Part shown: positions 40,657-51,449 of the stretch, one piece after another
Numbering within the stretch: position 1 is the first letter of the stretch
Layout of the letters: every line of letters begins with the position of its first letter
DNA from: Symbiodinium natans
Lineage: Eukaryota; Sar; Dinophyceae; Suessiales; Symbiodiniaceae
DNA length: 64,000 nt
Assembly: GCA_905221605.1 (NCBI GenBank)
Contig: CAJNDS010002178.1
Span: 222,783 to 286,782, forward strand
Direction of reading: 5' to 3'
Notes under the pieces: generated by a model
Database searches by the model: none
The model's input: the letters and a program-made list of their open reading frames with translations, nothing else
Told to the model about the DNA's origin: nothing
Translations under genes and position numbers: made by a program

Positions 40657-41134
40657 AGAGGATCCAGGGACTTGGCCCCTCCCTTGCGAAGCGTTGCATG
40701 GCGGGTCTCTGCCAGAGGGGTGTACTTGGATACTCATGAGAAGGCCCTTGCGCGCACATCTCGCCTGCAAGGCCGAGCGGGGTAGTACAGTGACTACAGG
40801 CCAAGCATAAGCGAAATATTGAACCATCGGGAGCCATCCGTTCTTGTGGGCTGTCTGGACTTTCAATCGGACTCAAGCCTAGCCCATCCCTTCGGTGCTT
40901 CGAAGCTCGCAGGTCGTTGCACTTTTTTGTTTCCTTCGCGTCCCCTTGGATTCCTCCTTGTGAGGTCATCCTTGGACACTCTGCCTTTTGCTTCCTCTTG
41001 CAGGGGGTAGGCCAATCCCTTTTTGACCCTTCTCAGCATCCTTGAGTGCCACTTCAAAGGCTAAGCATCAGGGAATCGTAGGGAAGGTGCCACCTGAAGA
41101 TCGGAGGTGGCTTTTCAAGATCTCCTGGGCGTAG

Positions 41135-41293
41135 CTCCGCCGCTCATGTCCGCTTGAAAGCAGCGGCGCGCGCTTCGTCCGTGCCCTTGCGCACCTGTTC
41201 CTTGCTGGCGGTTCGTTTCGTTCTGAGCAAGCCGGCACTTGCGAGTCGGCGCCTGTGCTCGGATTCGAGCTTGCTCGGCACAAGATTCTGTGA
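41135..41293 (+). CDS. Hypothetical coding segment
   Basis: Plus frame LESSGARFVRALAHLFLAGG, SFRSEQAGTCESAPVLGFEL, ARHKIL to TGA. Better composition than the minus frame over the same place (41068-41322). No ATG inside; probably an exon. Confidence 0.35.
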   Translation, partial: LRRSCPLESSGARFVRALAHLFLAGGSFRSEQAGTCESAPVLGFELARHKIL

Positions 41294-41305
41294 CTTCGGA
41301 CTCCC

Positions 41306-41575
41306 TTGACACAGGTCTTCACCAGGTGCTATGGCAACTCAATGAGAATCGGTGGGTATCTGAACCCTGACTTGCAGCAACAAGCACGCCACTCTGGCTG
41401 CTTTCCACAAGCAACCCTCCCAGTCGTAAAAGCAGTGGTGTTTGCAGTCTCTGCTCCTCAAAGTCTGCTTTTGCTTGGAGCAGCAGGCTCTTGTACTTCC
41501 TGCCTGGGCGCATGGCGCATGAGTCTCGCAGCCAACCCATCCCTCCTCCCAGGCTGCAGCGAACTTGGCAAGTAG
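41306..41575 (+). CDS. Hypothetical coding segment
   Basis: Follows TCCCTTGACACAG; VFTRCYGNSMRIGGYLNPDL, QQQARHSGCFPQATLPVVKA, VVFAVSAPQSLLLLGAAGSC. Contains a hydrophobic stretch. A minus frame overlaps (41319-41684), so strand is uncertain. Confidence 0.3.
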   Translation: MTQVFTRCYGNSMRIGGYLNPDLQQQARHSGCFPQATLPVVKAVVFAVSAPQSLLLLGAAGSCTSCLGAWRMSLAANPSLLPGCSELGK

Positions 41576-41669
41576 GTCCTGTGCCTTCTCTTCCCCTGTA
41601 GGTATTCTTGGAGTGATGTAGAAACTCAACTGCCCTAAGGGGCAATGTTGAAGGCGCAGCCAAACTATC

Positions 41670-42056
41670 TTGCGATGGGGCCACTCGTGGCAGCCCTCTA
41701 GTCCTCTAGGTCTCCAGAGCCGGTCAAGTCTGAACCCTCGGCCTTTCGACGCACCTGCCGAGGACTCAAGCTTGCTCCACCAAAGCCCGGAAAGGCCGCC
41801 AAACCACAAAGCCGCGGGATGCTTCTTGGGATTGCAGGGAGTAGCTTTGAAGAGACCGGGGCTCTTGAAGAAGCTTTGGCTTTATGCCGAAAGAGGGGGG
41901 GGTACCACCTTTTCGGAAGTTAGTTGTTGGCCAGTGTGGTTTGCTGCCTCTGTCCGCGCGGTAAGAAGTGCTTTCGGCATTTTCCAAGCCCCCACGGGGC
42001 ATCTGGCTCTTTGGTCGGTGCCTCGTCTTGCTGGGATTCCGTGCATGGTGGTTTAG
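41670..42056 (+). CDS. Hypothetical frame, 128 codons
   Basis: Open plus frame with LLKKLWLYAERGGGTTFSEV and CWPVWFAASVRAVRSAFGIF. No motif recognised; frames on the other strand are also open because the region is GC-rich. Confidence 0.25.
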   Translation: MRWGHSWQPSSPLGLQSRSSLNPRPFDAPAEDSSLLHQSPERPPNHKAAGCFLGLQGVALKRPGLLKKLWLYAERGGGTTFSEVSCWPVWFAASVRAVRSAFGIFQAPTGHLALWSVPRLAGIPCMVV

Positions 42057-42702
42057 GATGTCAGTAGGGCTTTGGGGTGTTCGGGTGCAGGCTTGCGTGG
42101 CTTGGAGGGTGTGCGCGCGCCTGCCATGCTTTGCAGAGCCCTACCTGCAGCCCCTTCGACCCCTGCTCGCCACCAGCTCACCAAAATACCCATCTGCAGG
42201 AGCGCTTGCCCCGACTTAGCCGCACGTGGCACGGCTGCTGCAGAGGTGCTGTTCTTTGGTGACAGCGACTCTACACTGACCACCCCGACATGAGGACCAC
42301 CTCATTCTCAAGCCTCGGGAGAGACCCAATCCGGCCAAGTCCCTTGTTGCGCTTGGGAGACTGGGGGTCTCTGGGTCGTCGGTTGATTGGCACCCGATAG
42401 CGGGTTGCCAGCCCTGAAACACATCTTGCTCGGTTTCTCTCCTGGTGCTGGTCGGTCCAAGTGTGGTGCCAAGTTGTGGTCCAGGCCGCTCAGCGAATCA
42501 CCGGCCTGGCAAACGCGAGCTCATGTTCCCTGCACTCGTGACATCCCCTGGCTGCAGTTTTGTGCCGCCCTCATAAGTAGCGGTTGGCTTAGAGGGTTTC
42601 GGTTTCATTCAGTCCTGCGCCGCCCTCAGAAGTAGTGGTTGGCCTGACTGATGATGTCGAAGATTTTGCGAGCTCTTACAGGCCCTGACAGTTGGCCAGC
42701 GG

Positions 42703-42845
42703 GCTGGCCTGCTCATAGGGCAGGATACATAATCAGTTGGGCTCTGCAATGTCCGGTAAGCCACTCCGGCATCGCTGGCCCGCTCGTAGGGCAGGATGCA
42801 TAAGCAGTCGGGCTCTGCAATGTCCGGTAAGCACGCATCAAATGT
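42703..42845. repeat. 71-bp tandem duplication
   Basis: GCTGGCCTGCTCATAGGGCA at 42703 recurs as GCTGGCCCGCTCGTAGGGCA at 42774; both run to CTCTGCAATGTCCGGTAAGC. A smaller imperfect duplication (GCCGCCCTCATAAGTAGCGG) sits just upstream at about 42568 and 42620. Confidence 0.8.
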
Positions 42846-42952
42846 GCCCCGCGTAGCACCTTGCTTCGTGCCTTGTTCAGACGAAATACGACAGCCCATG
42901 CTTCCCATCCTGCCTATGGAACCTGGTGCATGGGCCGCCTTAGCGGCCTTAG

Positions 42953-43118
42953 AAGCCTCGTGACAGTGCTTGTATCGAGGAAGCCGTCGAAAGTCTGCTG
43001 ATTGTCCTCCTTCACGCGCCGCTTGTGCGCACGGGCCCCCAAGAGAGCGATAAGTTCAAGGTCAGCGTCTCGGGCATCTTTGGACATCCGCTGAGACAGA
43101 CGGGTTCCCTGCGCCCCC
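42953..43118 (+). CDS. Hypothetical exon
   Basis: After CCTTAGCGGCCTTAG: KPRDSACIEEAVESLLIVLL, HAPLVRTGPQESDKFKVSVS, GIFGHPLRQTGSLRP, then C-rich telomeric words at about 43116. Convincing composition (hydrophobic helix, then charged strand). No family recognised. Confidence 0.5.
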
Positions 43119-43164
43119 TAAACCCTAAATGTCACACTAAACCCTAAACCCTGAACCCTAATTG

Positions 43165-43472
43165 GGGCTTAGGGTCGATGGGGGCCTCATTCCGGCCCAA
43201 AGTGTCGCCTTGACATTAGGAGCCACATAGCCGATGCGGAGAGACTTGCCCTCAGCATTGGTCTAAGTCTGTCAGAGCAGACGTCAACGCTCCTCCCTGA
43301 AGCAGACGCGGCGCACGCAGGGTGGTAGCTGCACCACTCCTCCCGCGACCGCGTGTCGGCGGTCGAGTTCTTCCTGCCAAGTCGCCGGTCATGCCGCTCA
43401 GCGCGGTATTGTGCTCGCTTCGTTGCAAGGCCTGCCGCTGACTCCGGAAGACTGCGCCACTTCATCAGGTGA
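43165..43472 (+). pseudogene. Coding-like frame with an internal TAG
   Basis: Plus frame KCRLDIRSHIADAERLALSI, GLSLSEQTSTLLPEADAAHA, GW, TAG at 43326-43328, then in the same frame LHHSSRDRVSAVEFFLPSRR, SCRSARYCARFVARPAADSG, RLRHFIR, TGA at 43470. Either a broken gene, two exons, or a shadow of the uninterrupted minus frame 43187-43507 (106 codons), which I cannot exclude. Confidence 0.35.
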
Positions 43473-43479
43473 TGGACAC

Positions 43480-44325
43480 CTGTTGGTTTAGCCGGGGGGC
43501 TGAACACGCTTTGAGACCTTGGGGAAGCGACGCCAGCAAAGCCCCCTTAAGCGCTTCTGTGAAGGGGCTGATGCCCACAGCACTGTCGGACTTGCCTTGT
43601 CTTTCTTCGAGGCCGGGGTGATAAAGTGATATAGCAGCCTGTAAGACCTAAAGGCCCCTTAAACCCTAAACCCTAAAACCTAAAACCTACGGCACCCAGC
43701 TTTCCTTGGCTCCGACTTTCTCTCTGGGTTTCTAGGGCTTCGGGTTTCAGGTTTAGGGGTTTAAGGGGCTTCGGGTGCCCCTGAAGCTCGGGTGCAGGGC
43801 TCCCTTAAGCTCCTGGACCAGGCTTGGGGGCGCTTTCCGCCTCGAATTCAACCGCTTAACGCGTGCGCTGAAGAGAGCTCCGCATGTTCGAAGATCTCAG
43901 GGCTTTGCGCACTCCCTCTAAGCCGATTAGGCCTTCGGGACCCGAGGGCTGAAGATGCCACGTGAAGATGTGAACGTCTTAGGTGCGTCGGTCGATTGCA
44001 GCCTCTTGAACTCCCCGGCTGCTTACGGTAGGGGGCTCGGGAGGGTTTAGGTGAGCTTCAAAATGGGGTCAAAGGGTTTGTGCAATTTTTGCTTTGCCCT
44101 TGCACGGCTTCGCGGTACTCCGCGGGAGGTCGCATCGTGCGCATCGCGATGGCAACCTGGTGCCCACACGATCTGGGGGCCCCCCCTTCCGCGCGACAGG
44201 CCACCGTGCCAGGCGCTGTATGCGCTGTATACCCCACCTTGAAGCTGCTTGAAGCCTACTAAGTTGTACTCGCCTGCAATGCAAGAAGGTCCTCTGAAAA
44301 TGAGCCCCCAAAGCAACGCAGGGAT
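43480..44325. other. No confident gene
   Basis: A few telomeric words at 43658-43690. Overlapping frames at 44047-44379 on both strands; no splice or motif support. Confidence 0.4.
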
Positions 44326-44328
44326 CGC

Positions 44329-44526
44329 TTGAGATGTTGGGGCCTCGTGAACTGGGGGTTCGAAGGCGGCAAGGATCACAGTCTCAGGGTGTCCTCGAAA
44401 GGCCCTGTTCTACATGACAAGGGCGACCGTTCATCCCGGTTCTCTGCAAGGCAGGGGCTGAGGGGCAGTGACCAACCTTGCACCAGCGGGTTCTGGGGGG
44501 TGGCTCGGACTTCCTGGTTTTTTTGA
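44329..44526 (+). CDS. Hypothetical frame, 65 codons
   Basis: GLVNWGFEGGKDHSLRVSSK, GPVLHDKGDRSSRFSARQGL, RGSDQPCTSGFWGVARTSWF. Mixed composition; minus frames overlap. Confidence 0.25.
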   Translation: MRCWGLVNWGFEGGKDHSLRVSSKGPVLHDKGDRSSRFSARQGLRGSDQPCTSGFWGVARTSWFF

Positions 44527-44881
44527 GTGAAAAACCCGGCGGGCTTTTTGAAGGCATTTAGGGTTTCGAGGTACGTCCAGCGAAAGGGTACCTTGTCGAT
44601 GACTTGATTCCTTCTTCTCCTCCGCCACATCAAAAGGGCCCCAGGCTGTGGTCTGGTCCGGCGAGGTTTAGGGTTTAGGGTTTAGGATTCAGGGAGCCGT
44701 GTGCCTTTAGAGGAGTAGGATGAGACTCCTCGAGTTCATCGCGCGCTTCCCAAATCCGCTTCCCAGCGCGCCCCCCCCCGGAACGTTGCCTTGCTACGCC
44801 TGAACCGTTGCGCAACCTGAATCAGCCGCCTCCAGGCCGACAGGACCTTCAGGTTGTTGTCTCTTTTTTTCTGCGTCCTTT

Positions 44882-45193
44882 GTGCCTCATTCCGACCTCC
44901 GCGCTGACTTCCTACATGCTCTCTTTTCCCAATGCCTTGCATCCGTCTCACAGTCGAGAGACCACCAAGCAACATGCGGGATGTTCTGGATCTTGCAGGC
45001 CACGCTGCCTTTCCGGTGCCTTTTTAGCTCTAGACCCGAAACTCCCAGCCTCACAAAGGACAGCATACAGACCCTCTGTCCCTGGAAGGGTTTGGAAGCC
45101 CCGGCACCAGCATTTTGCACGGCGCTGGCCAAAAGGCCGCTGCGTGTGGCCCAGCGCTGCGAGAAGGGCGCAACCAGAGTGAAGGCGGTTTAG
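44882..45193 (+). CDS. Hypothetical frame, 103 codons
   Basis: LRADFLHALFSQCLASVSQS, GMFWILQATLPFRCLFSSRP, LAKRPLRVAQRCEKGATRVK. An overlapping plus frame (44808-45182) is Pro/Arg-rich and looks less likely. Function unknown. Confidence 0.3.
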   Translation: MPHSDLRADFLHALFSQCLASVSQSRDHQATCGMFWILQATLPFRCLFSSRPETPSLTKDSIQTLCPWKGLEAPAPAFCTALAKRPLRVAQRCEKGATRVKAV

Positions 45194-45367
45194 GGCACGG
45201 GGGATGCTTAGGCCGTTTAGGGTGTAGCTTCAGGGTGTAGCTTCAGCAGCTTGCCCTGAGACGCCACTGCTTCTCACGACTGTTTCTACGATCAATTCAT
45301 TCCCCAAAACCTGACACCCTAAACCCTAAACTCCAGACCCCTAAACCACCTGCTCAGCGCCTCGTGC

Positions 45368-45580
45368 GTGTGGCGAAAGTGGTGCCGAGATGTGGTTGAA
45401 AGTCCGGTGACGCTCCGGCCCCTCGCCCTGCTGAACGCCGGGAGCCGGCAACGGCTTCGGGACATGGTTCTCAGTACTTGGGGCCTTGTAGGGATTGCAG
45501 GGCTCATGGGGCTTGGGATCTTTCAGCGATTGCGCCAGCATGCTCACAGGCTTCGGACCAACCCCACCCCCGAAGCCTAA
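45368..45580 (+). CDS. Hypothetical protein with one membrane helix
   Basis: 70 codons: VVESPVTLRPLALLNAGSRQ, RLRDMVLSTWGLVGIAGLMG, LGIFQRLRQHAHRLRTNPTP. The WGLVGIAGLMGLGIF stretch flanked by Arg residues could span a membrane. Minus frames overlap. Confidence 0.35.
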   Translation: MWRKWCRDVVESPVTLRPLALLNAGSRQRLRDMVLSTWGLVGIAGLMGLGIFQRLRQHAHRLRTNPTPEA

Positions 45581-45599
45581 ACCCTAAAACCTGTGATCC

Positions 45600-48215
45600 A
45601 GGGCTCCTCCCACTCCCCCCCCCCAAGTCGGGAGCACTGACCCAGTCTGTTGAAATTGCTGGAATGCCCGGCCTGAGCATGGCAAGGCCCACCCCGGGAT
45701 CTCTTCCTGCGTTCCTGCGGAGGCCTTGTAAGAAGAAGCTTCCAGCCTGAAAAGAGCGAGAAAAGTCCGTCGAAGCACCTTTAAGGTACACCTAACACCC
45801 TGAAGCGTCGGATCTTAAACCTTGAAGACTCCAAACCCCTACAGGCTTTGCCAGGCTCCTTAGCCTGCAGCATCGAGGCCCAGATACAGGGTAGGCCCCC
45901 CAATAAAAGGCCCTAAAGGGTCCCTTGCGGAGTCTGGTGCCTTGAAGCGGAGCCGGGTCGGCAGGTCCAAGACATGTCGATGAAAGCCCTCAGCTGTAAG
46001 CCCTGGACCAGTTGAATCGGTGCAAACAGACCCCGAATGCGCATCGTCTTTACCACTTCAGGGCTCGGTCCACGACATTTTTGGCCTCTTGTCATGTTTG
46101 TATGTGCAGTTTGCGAACAGACCGTGCATGCTTGCTGTGTGAGGTAGCAGGTGCTGTCGCAGATATGGGGCTGGCTCATCCGTGATGGCTGGGGCCCAAA
46201 ACATCACCTCTAAAGCAGCGTAGAGGCTAGCCTAAAACACTACCTGGAGACCCGGAGAGGCTCAGAGATGAACCAACACGACCTCACCAGGACAGGTGGA
46301 GAGAGGCTCAAGGCAGTCCTTCAGGCAACTGCAGCGCTTTAATTTCATGCTCGCCACATGGAGCGGGTGACTCTATGCACGCTTTTGTTGGGCTTCTGCT
46401 TCGTGCGGGAAGCTCTCGACGACATGTCTCCACTGCACCCTAAACCCTGTAGGGTCTCCTGCTATCTCCTTGTGCTGTGCGGCTTGCGGCGGCTCCATTC
46501 GTCGCAGGAAGCCAACAAAGCCAGCCCAAGAACGGCAGCATGTAGTCAATATTTGAGTTCGCTTGCGCCATCCCGGTCTTGACGACTCAGCGTGTCTCGC
46601 GCCAGCTAAGAACGAAAGGACCACTCGTGCATCCGCAGCCGTTGCAAAAGACAGGACGTGTGGCTTTTGTCGGACGTGAGGATGCACGAGACTTGTGGAG
46701 GGATTGCCAGGTAGGCCCTCAGCCGCAAGGCCATGAAGATTCAGCTGTTGCTCTCTGGGTTAGAGCACGCGGGCTAGCGCGCGGGCTAGCACGCTCTTCG
46801 TGCCCCTGAGTCGTGCAGGCGCATGCCTTGGGGCCACGTCGTTTTGACCCGCCTTCGCTTCCTGACGGGGTCGCAGCTTCGCTCGGGGTTTAATTTAGGG
46901 TCCTGAGCCCTGCAAACCTTCCCGAAACCCCCGAAGAGCTGCATCAGCGGGGATCTTTGACGCGGAGCCTTGGGCCGGTACTTGCGGCGGTCGTCCAACT
47001 CTATGGTCTCTACGCCCTGTGGCTAGCAGGGTTTCGGGTCAGGGCCCCCTTACTATACTAACTGTACCCTTTTAGGGTTTAGGGTTTAGGGTTTAGGGTT
47101 TTAGGGTTTCGGGTTTAGGCTAGGGGTTTCGGGCCTCAAGGCACCTGTGCCCGGCCGTTTTGCTTTGGAGATCGGGCACCGAAGCGCCGCCCCTAGGACA
47201 TTGGGGTGGTTCTTGAGGGGGCCAGGATCCTAAACCCTAAACCCTAAGCCCTAAACTCCAAACCCTAAACCCTAAACCCGAAACCCTAAGCCCCATGTAG
47301 GGAATCCGCCCTGGGCGTTGGATTCCTCCCTGCATATCGGGCCGCCGTAAGCTCCTAAATCCTAAAGTTTCCAAGCCCTCTGAACTTCGTTGGGGTTTGG
47401 GGCTTAGGGTTTAGGGTTTAGAGAAAGGGCCTGAAGGTACCATGTCTAGGGCATCTTCCTGGGAATTCCTAGCAGTTTAGTGCTTGTCTTGCCTAGTGCT
47501 CGCAGGAAGATGGCCGCTCAGAGACCTGTCCGCTCATCCGATGTCGGTGTTCATATGGGGGTTTACGAAAAGCCCCAATTTGTAGCATTCCCTTCGACGA
47601 AGGACCCCAAGAAGGTACCCCTAATATCGTGAACCCCCACATATCATGCGCCCTTCTTGGCGCCAGAAACGTTCAGGAAGACTGTCTAACAGAGACCCAA
47701 AGAGCCCAGTATTTGGATCAATCCCTGCTTGCCACCCCAGCACACCCCAAGCACCCAGACCCAGAGCCGCTCCTAGCCCTGGCTGAGGGTTTCGGGGGCT
47801 CCTGAAGGTGCTTGAAACCTGCGCCCCCGTCTTTCCTCTTTTTGGGGGGAGACTGCCCAGCTTCAGAGAAGCGCTGTCTAGGGCTTTGGGGCCTTTCAAC
47901 CTTAGGGCCTACACCCCCGCTAGGGCCCTGGGAGCTCGCCATGCGATGCAGAGCCCTTGGGTCTGTGAGTGGATAGGCGTGTGGGGCCCCTGCTTCAGGA
48001 GGAGCTTGCAAGAGTAGCACGGGCTTGAGGTTGAGGGACCGGTGGCCCCGGAGCCCATTCTTGGGTTTGGGGTTTGGGGCTTAAGGCTTAGAGCTTCGGG
48101 CTAAGCTCGCTCTCAAAGCCAGGGCTCGCTAGCAGACTCGGGACGCCCAGGCATTCGCAGCGAGGAAACCCCTACACCCAGTTCTTCCCCGTAACACGCG
48201 CAGAGGTCGACAGTC
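45600..48215. other. Weakly coding GC-rich stretch
   Basis: Several frames of 60-105 codons on both strands (for example 46358-46582 plus, with a hydrophobic start TLCTLLLGFCFVREA; 46373-46687 minus; 47718-48020 minus). None has decisive support. A G-rich telomeric tract at 47073-47112 and C-rich words at 47230-47290 interrupt the region. Confidence 0.35.
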
Positions 48216-48221
48216 TCTTGC

Positions 48222-48665
48222 TTGGGGATGGCATGCTGGCTCCAGTCCCTTTTTGTCGGGGCACCCGAACATGAAAGGGCCCGCCTTAAAGCCCACACCC
48301 TCAACACTTTTTTGGGGGCCCAAGAGGGAATCATGAGAGCCAGCCAACTGCCTTCGCGCACCGCAAGGGCACATGACGTGTTTGCTTTCGGCGTCGCTGC
48401 TTCTCAGATCCCATACTGGCAAGGGGCCGATGGGAGTGCGGGCCGCAACTCAACCAGAGTCCAGACCTCGTGGACCTCACATCCTGGCGCTTTGATGGGC
48501 TATGAAGCAGAGCATAGGAGAGTCGAAGTCGCCGCGAGATCGAAGCAGGGCCACCACCCTGGATGTCTGATGACTCCAGACTCCTTGTCCCTCTTGGCTC
48601 TCGTTGTCCTCGTTAGACTCTGCTTAGCTAGGGATGCTGCATTGCATGGAGCGCTCGGCGATTAG
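48222..48665 (+). CDS. Hypothetical protein with C-terminal hydrophobic segment
   Basis: 147 codons ending SLSLLALVVLVRLCLARDAA then LHGALGD. The last 25 residues, including the stop, are echoed by a diverged copy at 51600-51680 (LLALVVLGLASDAALCAALG then E), suggesting that this C-terminus is under constraint. The N-terminal part is less convincing and could belong to a separate exon. The last 245 nt lie inside the 857-bp tandem duplication, so the C-terminal part recurs at 49278-49522. Confidence 0.4.
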   Translation: MGMACWLQSLFVGAPEHERARLKAHTLNTFLGAQEGIMRASQLPSRTARAHDVFAFGVAASQIPYWQGADGSAGRNSTRVQTSWTSHPGALMGYEAEHRRVEVAARSKQGHHPGCLMTPDSLSLLALVVLVRLCLARDAALHGALGD

Positions 48666-49277
48666 TCTTCCCTTCGGGGTTTCTAGGGCTTTCCGAGGAG
48701 TTCCGGATGCAGTGGTTGTGGCATTGCAGGCCTAGCTGTGGGGTCCAACCATCCCTAGCGCTTGCTTTTGGCATCACTCCTTCTCGGGCCCTCACATTGC
48801 GGGCCGTAAAGTCTCGAAGTTGCCTGATTTTGAGAGCCTTAGAAGGAGGCTCTGCGAAATTCGGGTTCGAGATGATGCGTCCTTAGCCGTCACTCGGCTG
48901 AGAGCCCCATCTTTGCGCTGCAAACTGCGGCTTTCGAAAGAAAGTCACTCGGGTCCTAGGACCTGGATCGTGAGAGCTTGCATGTCGTGGCAACCGGTGC
49001 ACTCTCGTGTGGGCTTCGGGCGCTCGATGAGTCCCGGACTGGCACAGGCATTGCCGAAATAGTCATTGCTGAAGGCTTGCTGTTGCTGTGAGGCACGCAA
49101 CAAGTTGGCCGTTTGCTCCCGGGTCGCCTGGATCCCCCAATGTGCCGGGGCTTCCTCACATTCCTCACAAGTATGCAAGGACACAGCCAGCTCTGAACGT
49201 CCCAAGACATAGCCTAGCAAAGCCGAACGCCAAGTTGGGCCTGGGACTCAGGAGTTAACGAGGCCCAGCCCATACTC
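48421..49277. repeat. 857-bp tandem duplication, copy 1
   Basis: AAGGGGCCGATGGGAGTGCG at 48421 recurs at 49278. I count about seven single-base differences over 857 bp, mostly transitions. The word CATACTGGCAAGGGGCCGAT flanks the left end and recurs at the right end of copy 2 (about 50128), as expected for a tandem duplication junction. Confidence 0.95.
48945..49220 (-). CDS. Hypothetical Cys-containing protein (copy 1)
   Basis: 91 codons on minus: MLGYVLGRSELAVSLHTCEE, CEEAPAHWGIQATREQTANL, LRASQQQQAFSNDYFGNACA, SPGLIERPKPTRECTGCHDM, QALTIQVLGPE. Two CxxC pairs (CEEC, CTGCH); CTGCH has the form of a heme c site, but nothing else supports a cytochrome. Reads better than the plus frame 48820-49062. 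Confidence 0.45.
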   Translation of the reverse strand: MLGYVLGRSELAVSLHTCEECEEAPAHWGIQATREQTANLLRASQQQQAFSNDYFGNACASPGLIERPKPTRECTGCHDMQALTIQVLGPE

Positions 49278-50134
49278 AAGGGGCCGATGGGAGTGCGGGC
49301 CGCAACTCAACCAGAGTCCAGACCTCGTGGACCTCACATCCTGGCGCTTTGATGGGCTATGAAGCAGAGCATAGGAGAGTCGAAGTCGCCGCGAGATCGA
49401 AGCAGGGCCACCACCCTGGATGTCTGATGACTCCAGACTCCTTGTCCCTCTTGGCTCTCGTTGTCCTTGTTAGACTCTGCTTAGCTAGGGATGCTGCATT
49501 GCGTGGAGCGCTCGGCGATTAGTCTTCCCTTCGGGGTTTCTAGGGCTTTCCGAGGAGTTCCGGATGCAGTGGTTGTGGCATTGCAGGCCTAGCTGTGGGG
49601 TCCGACCATCCCTAGCGCTTGCTTTTGGCATCACTCCTTCTCGGGCCCTCACATTGCGGGCCGTAAAATCTCGAAGTTGCCTGATTTTGAGAGCCTCAGA
49701 AGGAGGCTCTGCGAAATTCGGGTTCGAGATGATGCGTCCTTAGCCGTCACTCGGCTGAGAGCCCCATCTTTGCGCTGCAAACTGCGGCTTTCGAAAGAAA
49801 GTCACTCGGGTCCTAGGACCTGGATCGTGAGAGCTTGCATGTCGTGGCAACCGGTGCACTCTCGTGTGGGCTTCGGGCGCTCGATGAGTCCCGGACTGGC
49901 ACAGGCATTGCCGAAATAGTCATTGCTGAAGGCTTGCTGTTGCTGTGAGGCACGCAACAAGTTGGCCGTTTGCTCCAGGGTCGCCTGGATCCCCCAACGT
50001 GCCGGGGCTTCCTCACATTCCTCACAAGTATGCAAGGACACAGCCAGCTCTGAACGTCCCAAGACATAGCCTAGCAAAGCCGAACGCCAAGTTGGGCCTG
50101 GGACTCAGGAGTTAACGAGGCCCAGCCCATACTG
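49278..50134. repeat. 857-bp tandem duplication, copy 2
   Basis: Second copy, collinear with 48421-49277. Confidence 0.95.
49802..50077 (-). CDS. Hypothetical Cys-containing protein (copy 2)
   Basis: Same 91-codon frame as 48945-49220, with two amino acid changes (His to Arg, Arg to Leu) and intact CxxC pairs. Confidence 0.45.
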   Translation of the reverse strand: MLGYVLGRSELAVSLHTCEECEEAPARWGIQATLEQTANLLRASQQQQAFSNDYFGNACASPGLIERPKPTRECTGCHDMQALTIQVLGPE

Positions 50135-50689
50135 GCAAGGGGCCGATGGGATGCTGGCCGCCTCTTAGCAGGTCCCCGCACTGACACGGGCTGGCGCGGC
50201 ATCCGAAGCCTTGAAACAGACTGTGGGCCGCAAGCACAACAGGCGGAGGCTCGCCGTGAGAGAAGAGTGAAGAGTGGCCGGTAGCTCCTTCCTGATCTCT
50301 ACGATATCCAGGCCTCGGGGCCTTGTGGTGACGTTGAAACTTGATGGTTTCGATAGGGGGGCGGCGAGGGTTGACGCAGGGGTTCGGGCATCCGAGGCAA
50401 GCCCGCATCTCTCCGACTAGGCATGGATTTACAACTCCTGGGTCATGGGAGTGCTTCATCCTATAACCCTAAACCCGAAACCCTAAAGCCTAAACCTTAA
50501 CTCCTTGGCCTTCCATGCAAGCACAGCTGAAGGCATGAGAAGCCCGGCAGGTGAACGAGGCGAGCGGTCTTTGAAGCGCCACACCTGGGTGGGCTCTTTG
50601 CCTCTTCTTGAGCTCAGCCGAAGGGGTCAAGCACCGCGGCAAGGGATTTGGGTTTAGGGTTTAGGGTTTAGGGTTTAGGGCTCAGGGGT

Positions 50690-51139
50690 TCAGGGGTTTA
50701 GGAGGAGGCTCGGTTCAGAAGTCACCGGACATTCAACAAACGAGGGACTTCGCACCGTGGCAGGAGGCCGAACAGAAAGTCGCCCCACGCTGCTCGGCTT
50801 GCGTGCTCGGGCCTCGCAGTCTGCCCAGGTGCCAGCAGAAACCGGTCGCAAGATGCCCTGGAGAACTTTGACCGGGTCGCAAAGCTCTAGGCCCGAAAAG
50901 AACATGAAGGCATGATCCACAGGATTCGAGCCGATGGCTTTGAAAGCCCAAGCGCCGATGTAGCACCGACGGCATGCAGCGTTTTGCAGGTCGTGGGCGG
51001 TGATGCCCGACGTCTCCTCGGCTCTGGGCAGGGTGGTGGTTGAGTGCTTGGGGTCTGTGGTGTTCATGGCAGTTTTCCCCCACAAGTTGGTGGCCCGGCC
51101 CAAACTCACTCCTTCCCCGGGCTCCCTGCCATTTCGCAT
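50690..51139 (-). CDS. Hypothetical protein, 149 codons
   Basis: Minus frame with convincing stretches: SGITAHDLQNAACRRCYIGA, WAFKAIGSNPVDHAFMFFSG, LELCDPVKVLQGILRPVSAG, TWADCEARARKPSSVGRLSV. The C-terminal end runs into a G-rich repeat-like area at 50690. No family recognised. Confidence 0.45.
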   Translation of the reverse strand: MRNGREPGEGVSLGRATNLWGKTAMNTTDPKHSTTTLPRAEETSGITAHDLQNAACRRCYIGAWAFKAIGSNPVDHAFMFFSGLELCDPVKVLQGILRPVSAGTWADCEARARKPSSVGRLSVRPPATVRSPSFVECPVTSEPSLLLNP

Positions 51140-51176
51140 CGTCAGCTGAACTTCCCTCTGGGGAATCGCGTTCTAC

Positions 51177-51280
51177 AAGATCTTCAAGCTTGGGTCCCGC
51201 ATGGTCCTTCCGCTCCGTAATACAGTAGGTTCTGGCTCTTCAAGGTCTTCAAGCCTGGTCCCACATGGCCCTTTCGCTTC
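51177..51280 (+). repeat. Short tandem duplication of about 64 bp
   Basis: AAGATCTTCAAGCTTGGGTC (51177) and AAGGTCTTCAAGCCTGGTCC (51241), each followed by CGCATGG/CACATGG and a similar tail. Confidence 0.7.
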
Positions 51281-51449
51281 GTCTGCCAATAGGACCCACG
51301 AAAGGAAGCACGAGTTAGGGGACCTCCCATGTGACAACGAGCTCCTGCAGATGAGTCCACCTCCGGCCTCCCGGCACGCGCCTGCACGCGCCTGTATGCG
51401 CCATGCGCCCGTGTGGCCCGCCTTGGGCTCGTGACATCTTGACGCGGTC

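Noticed and set aside
48945-49220. Cytochrome c from the CTGCH motif
   Set aside because: A single CxxCH in 91 residues with no distal Met ligand context or fold features is likely coincidence.
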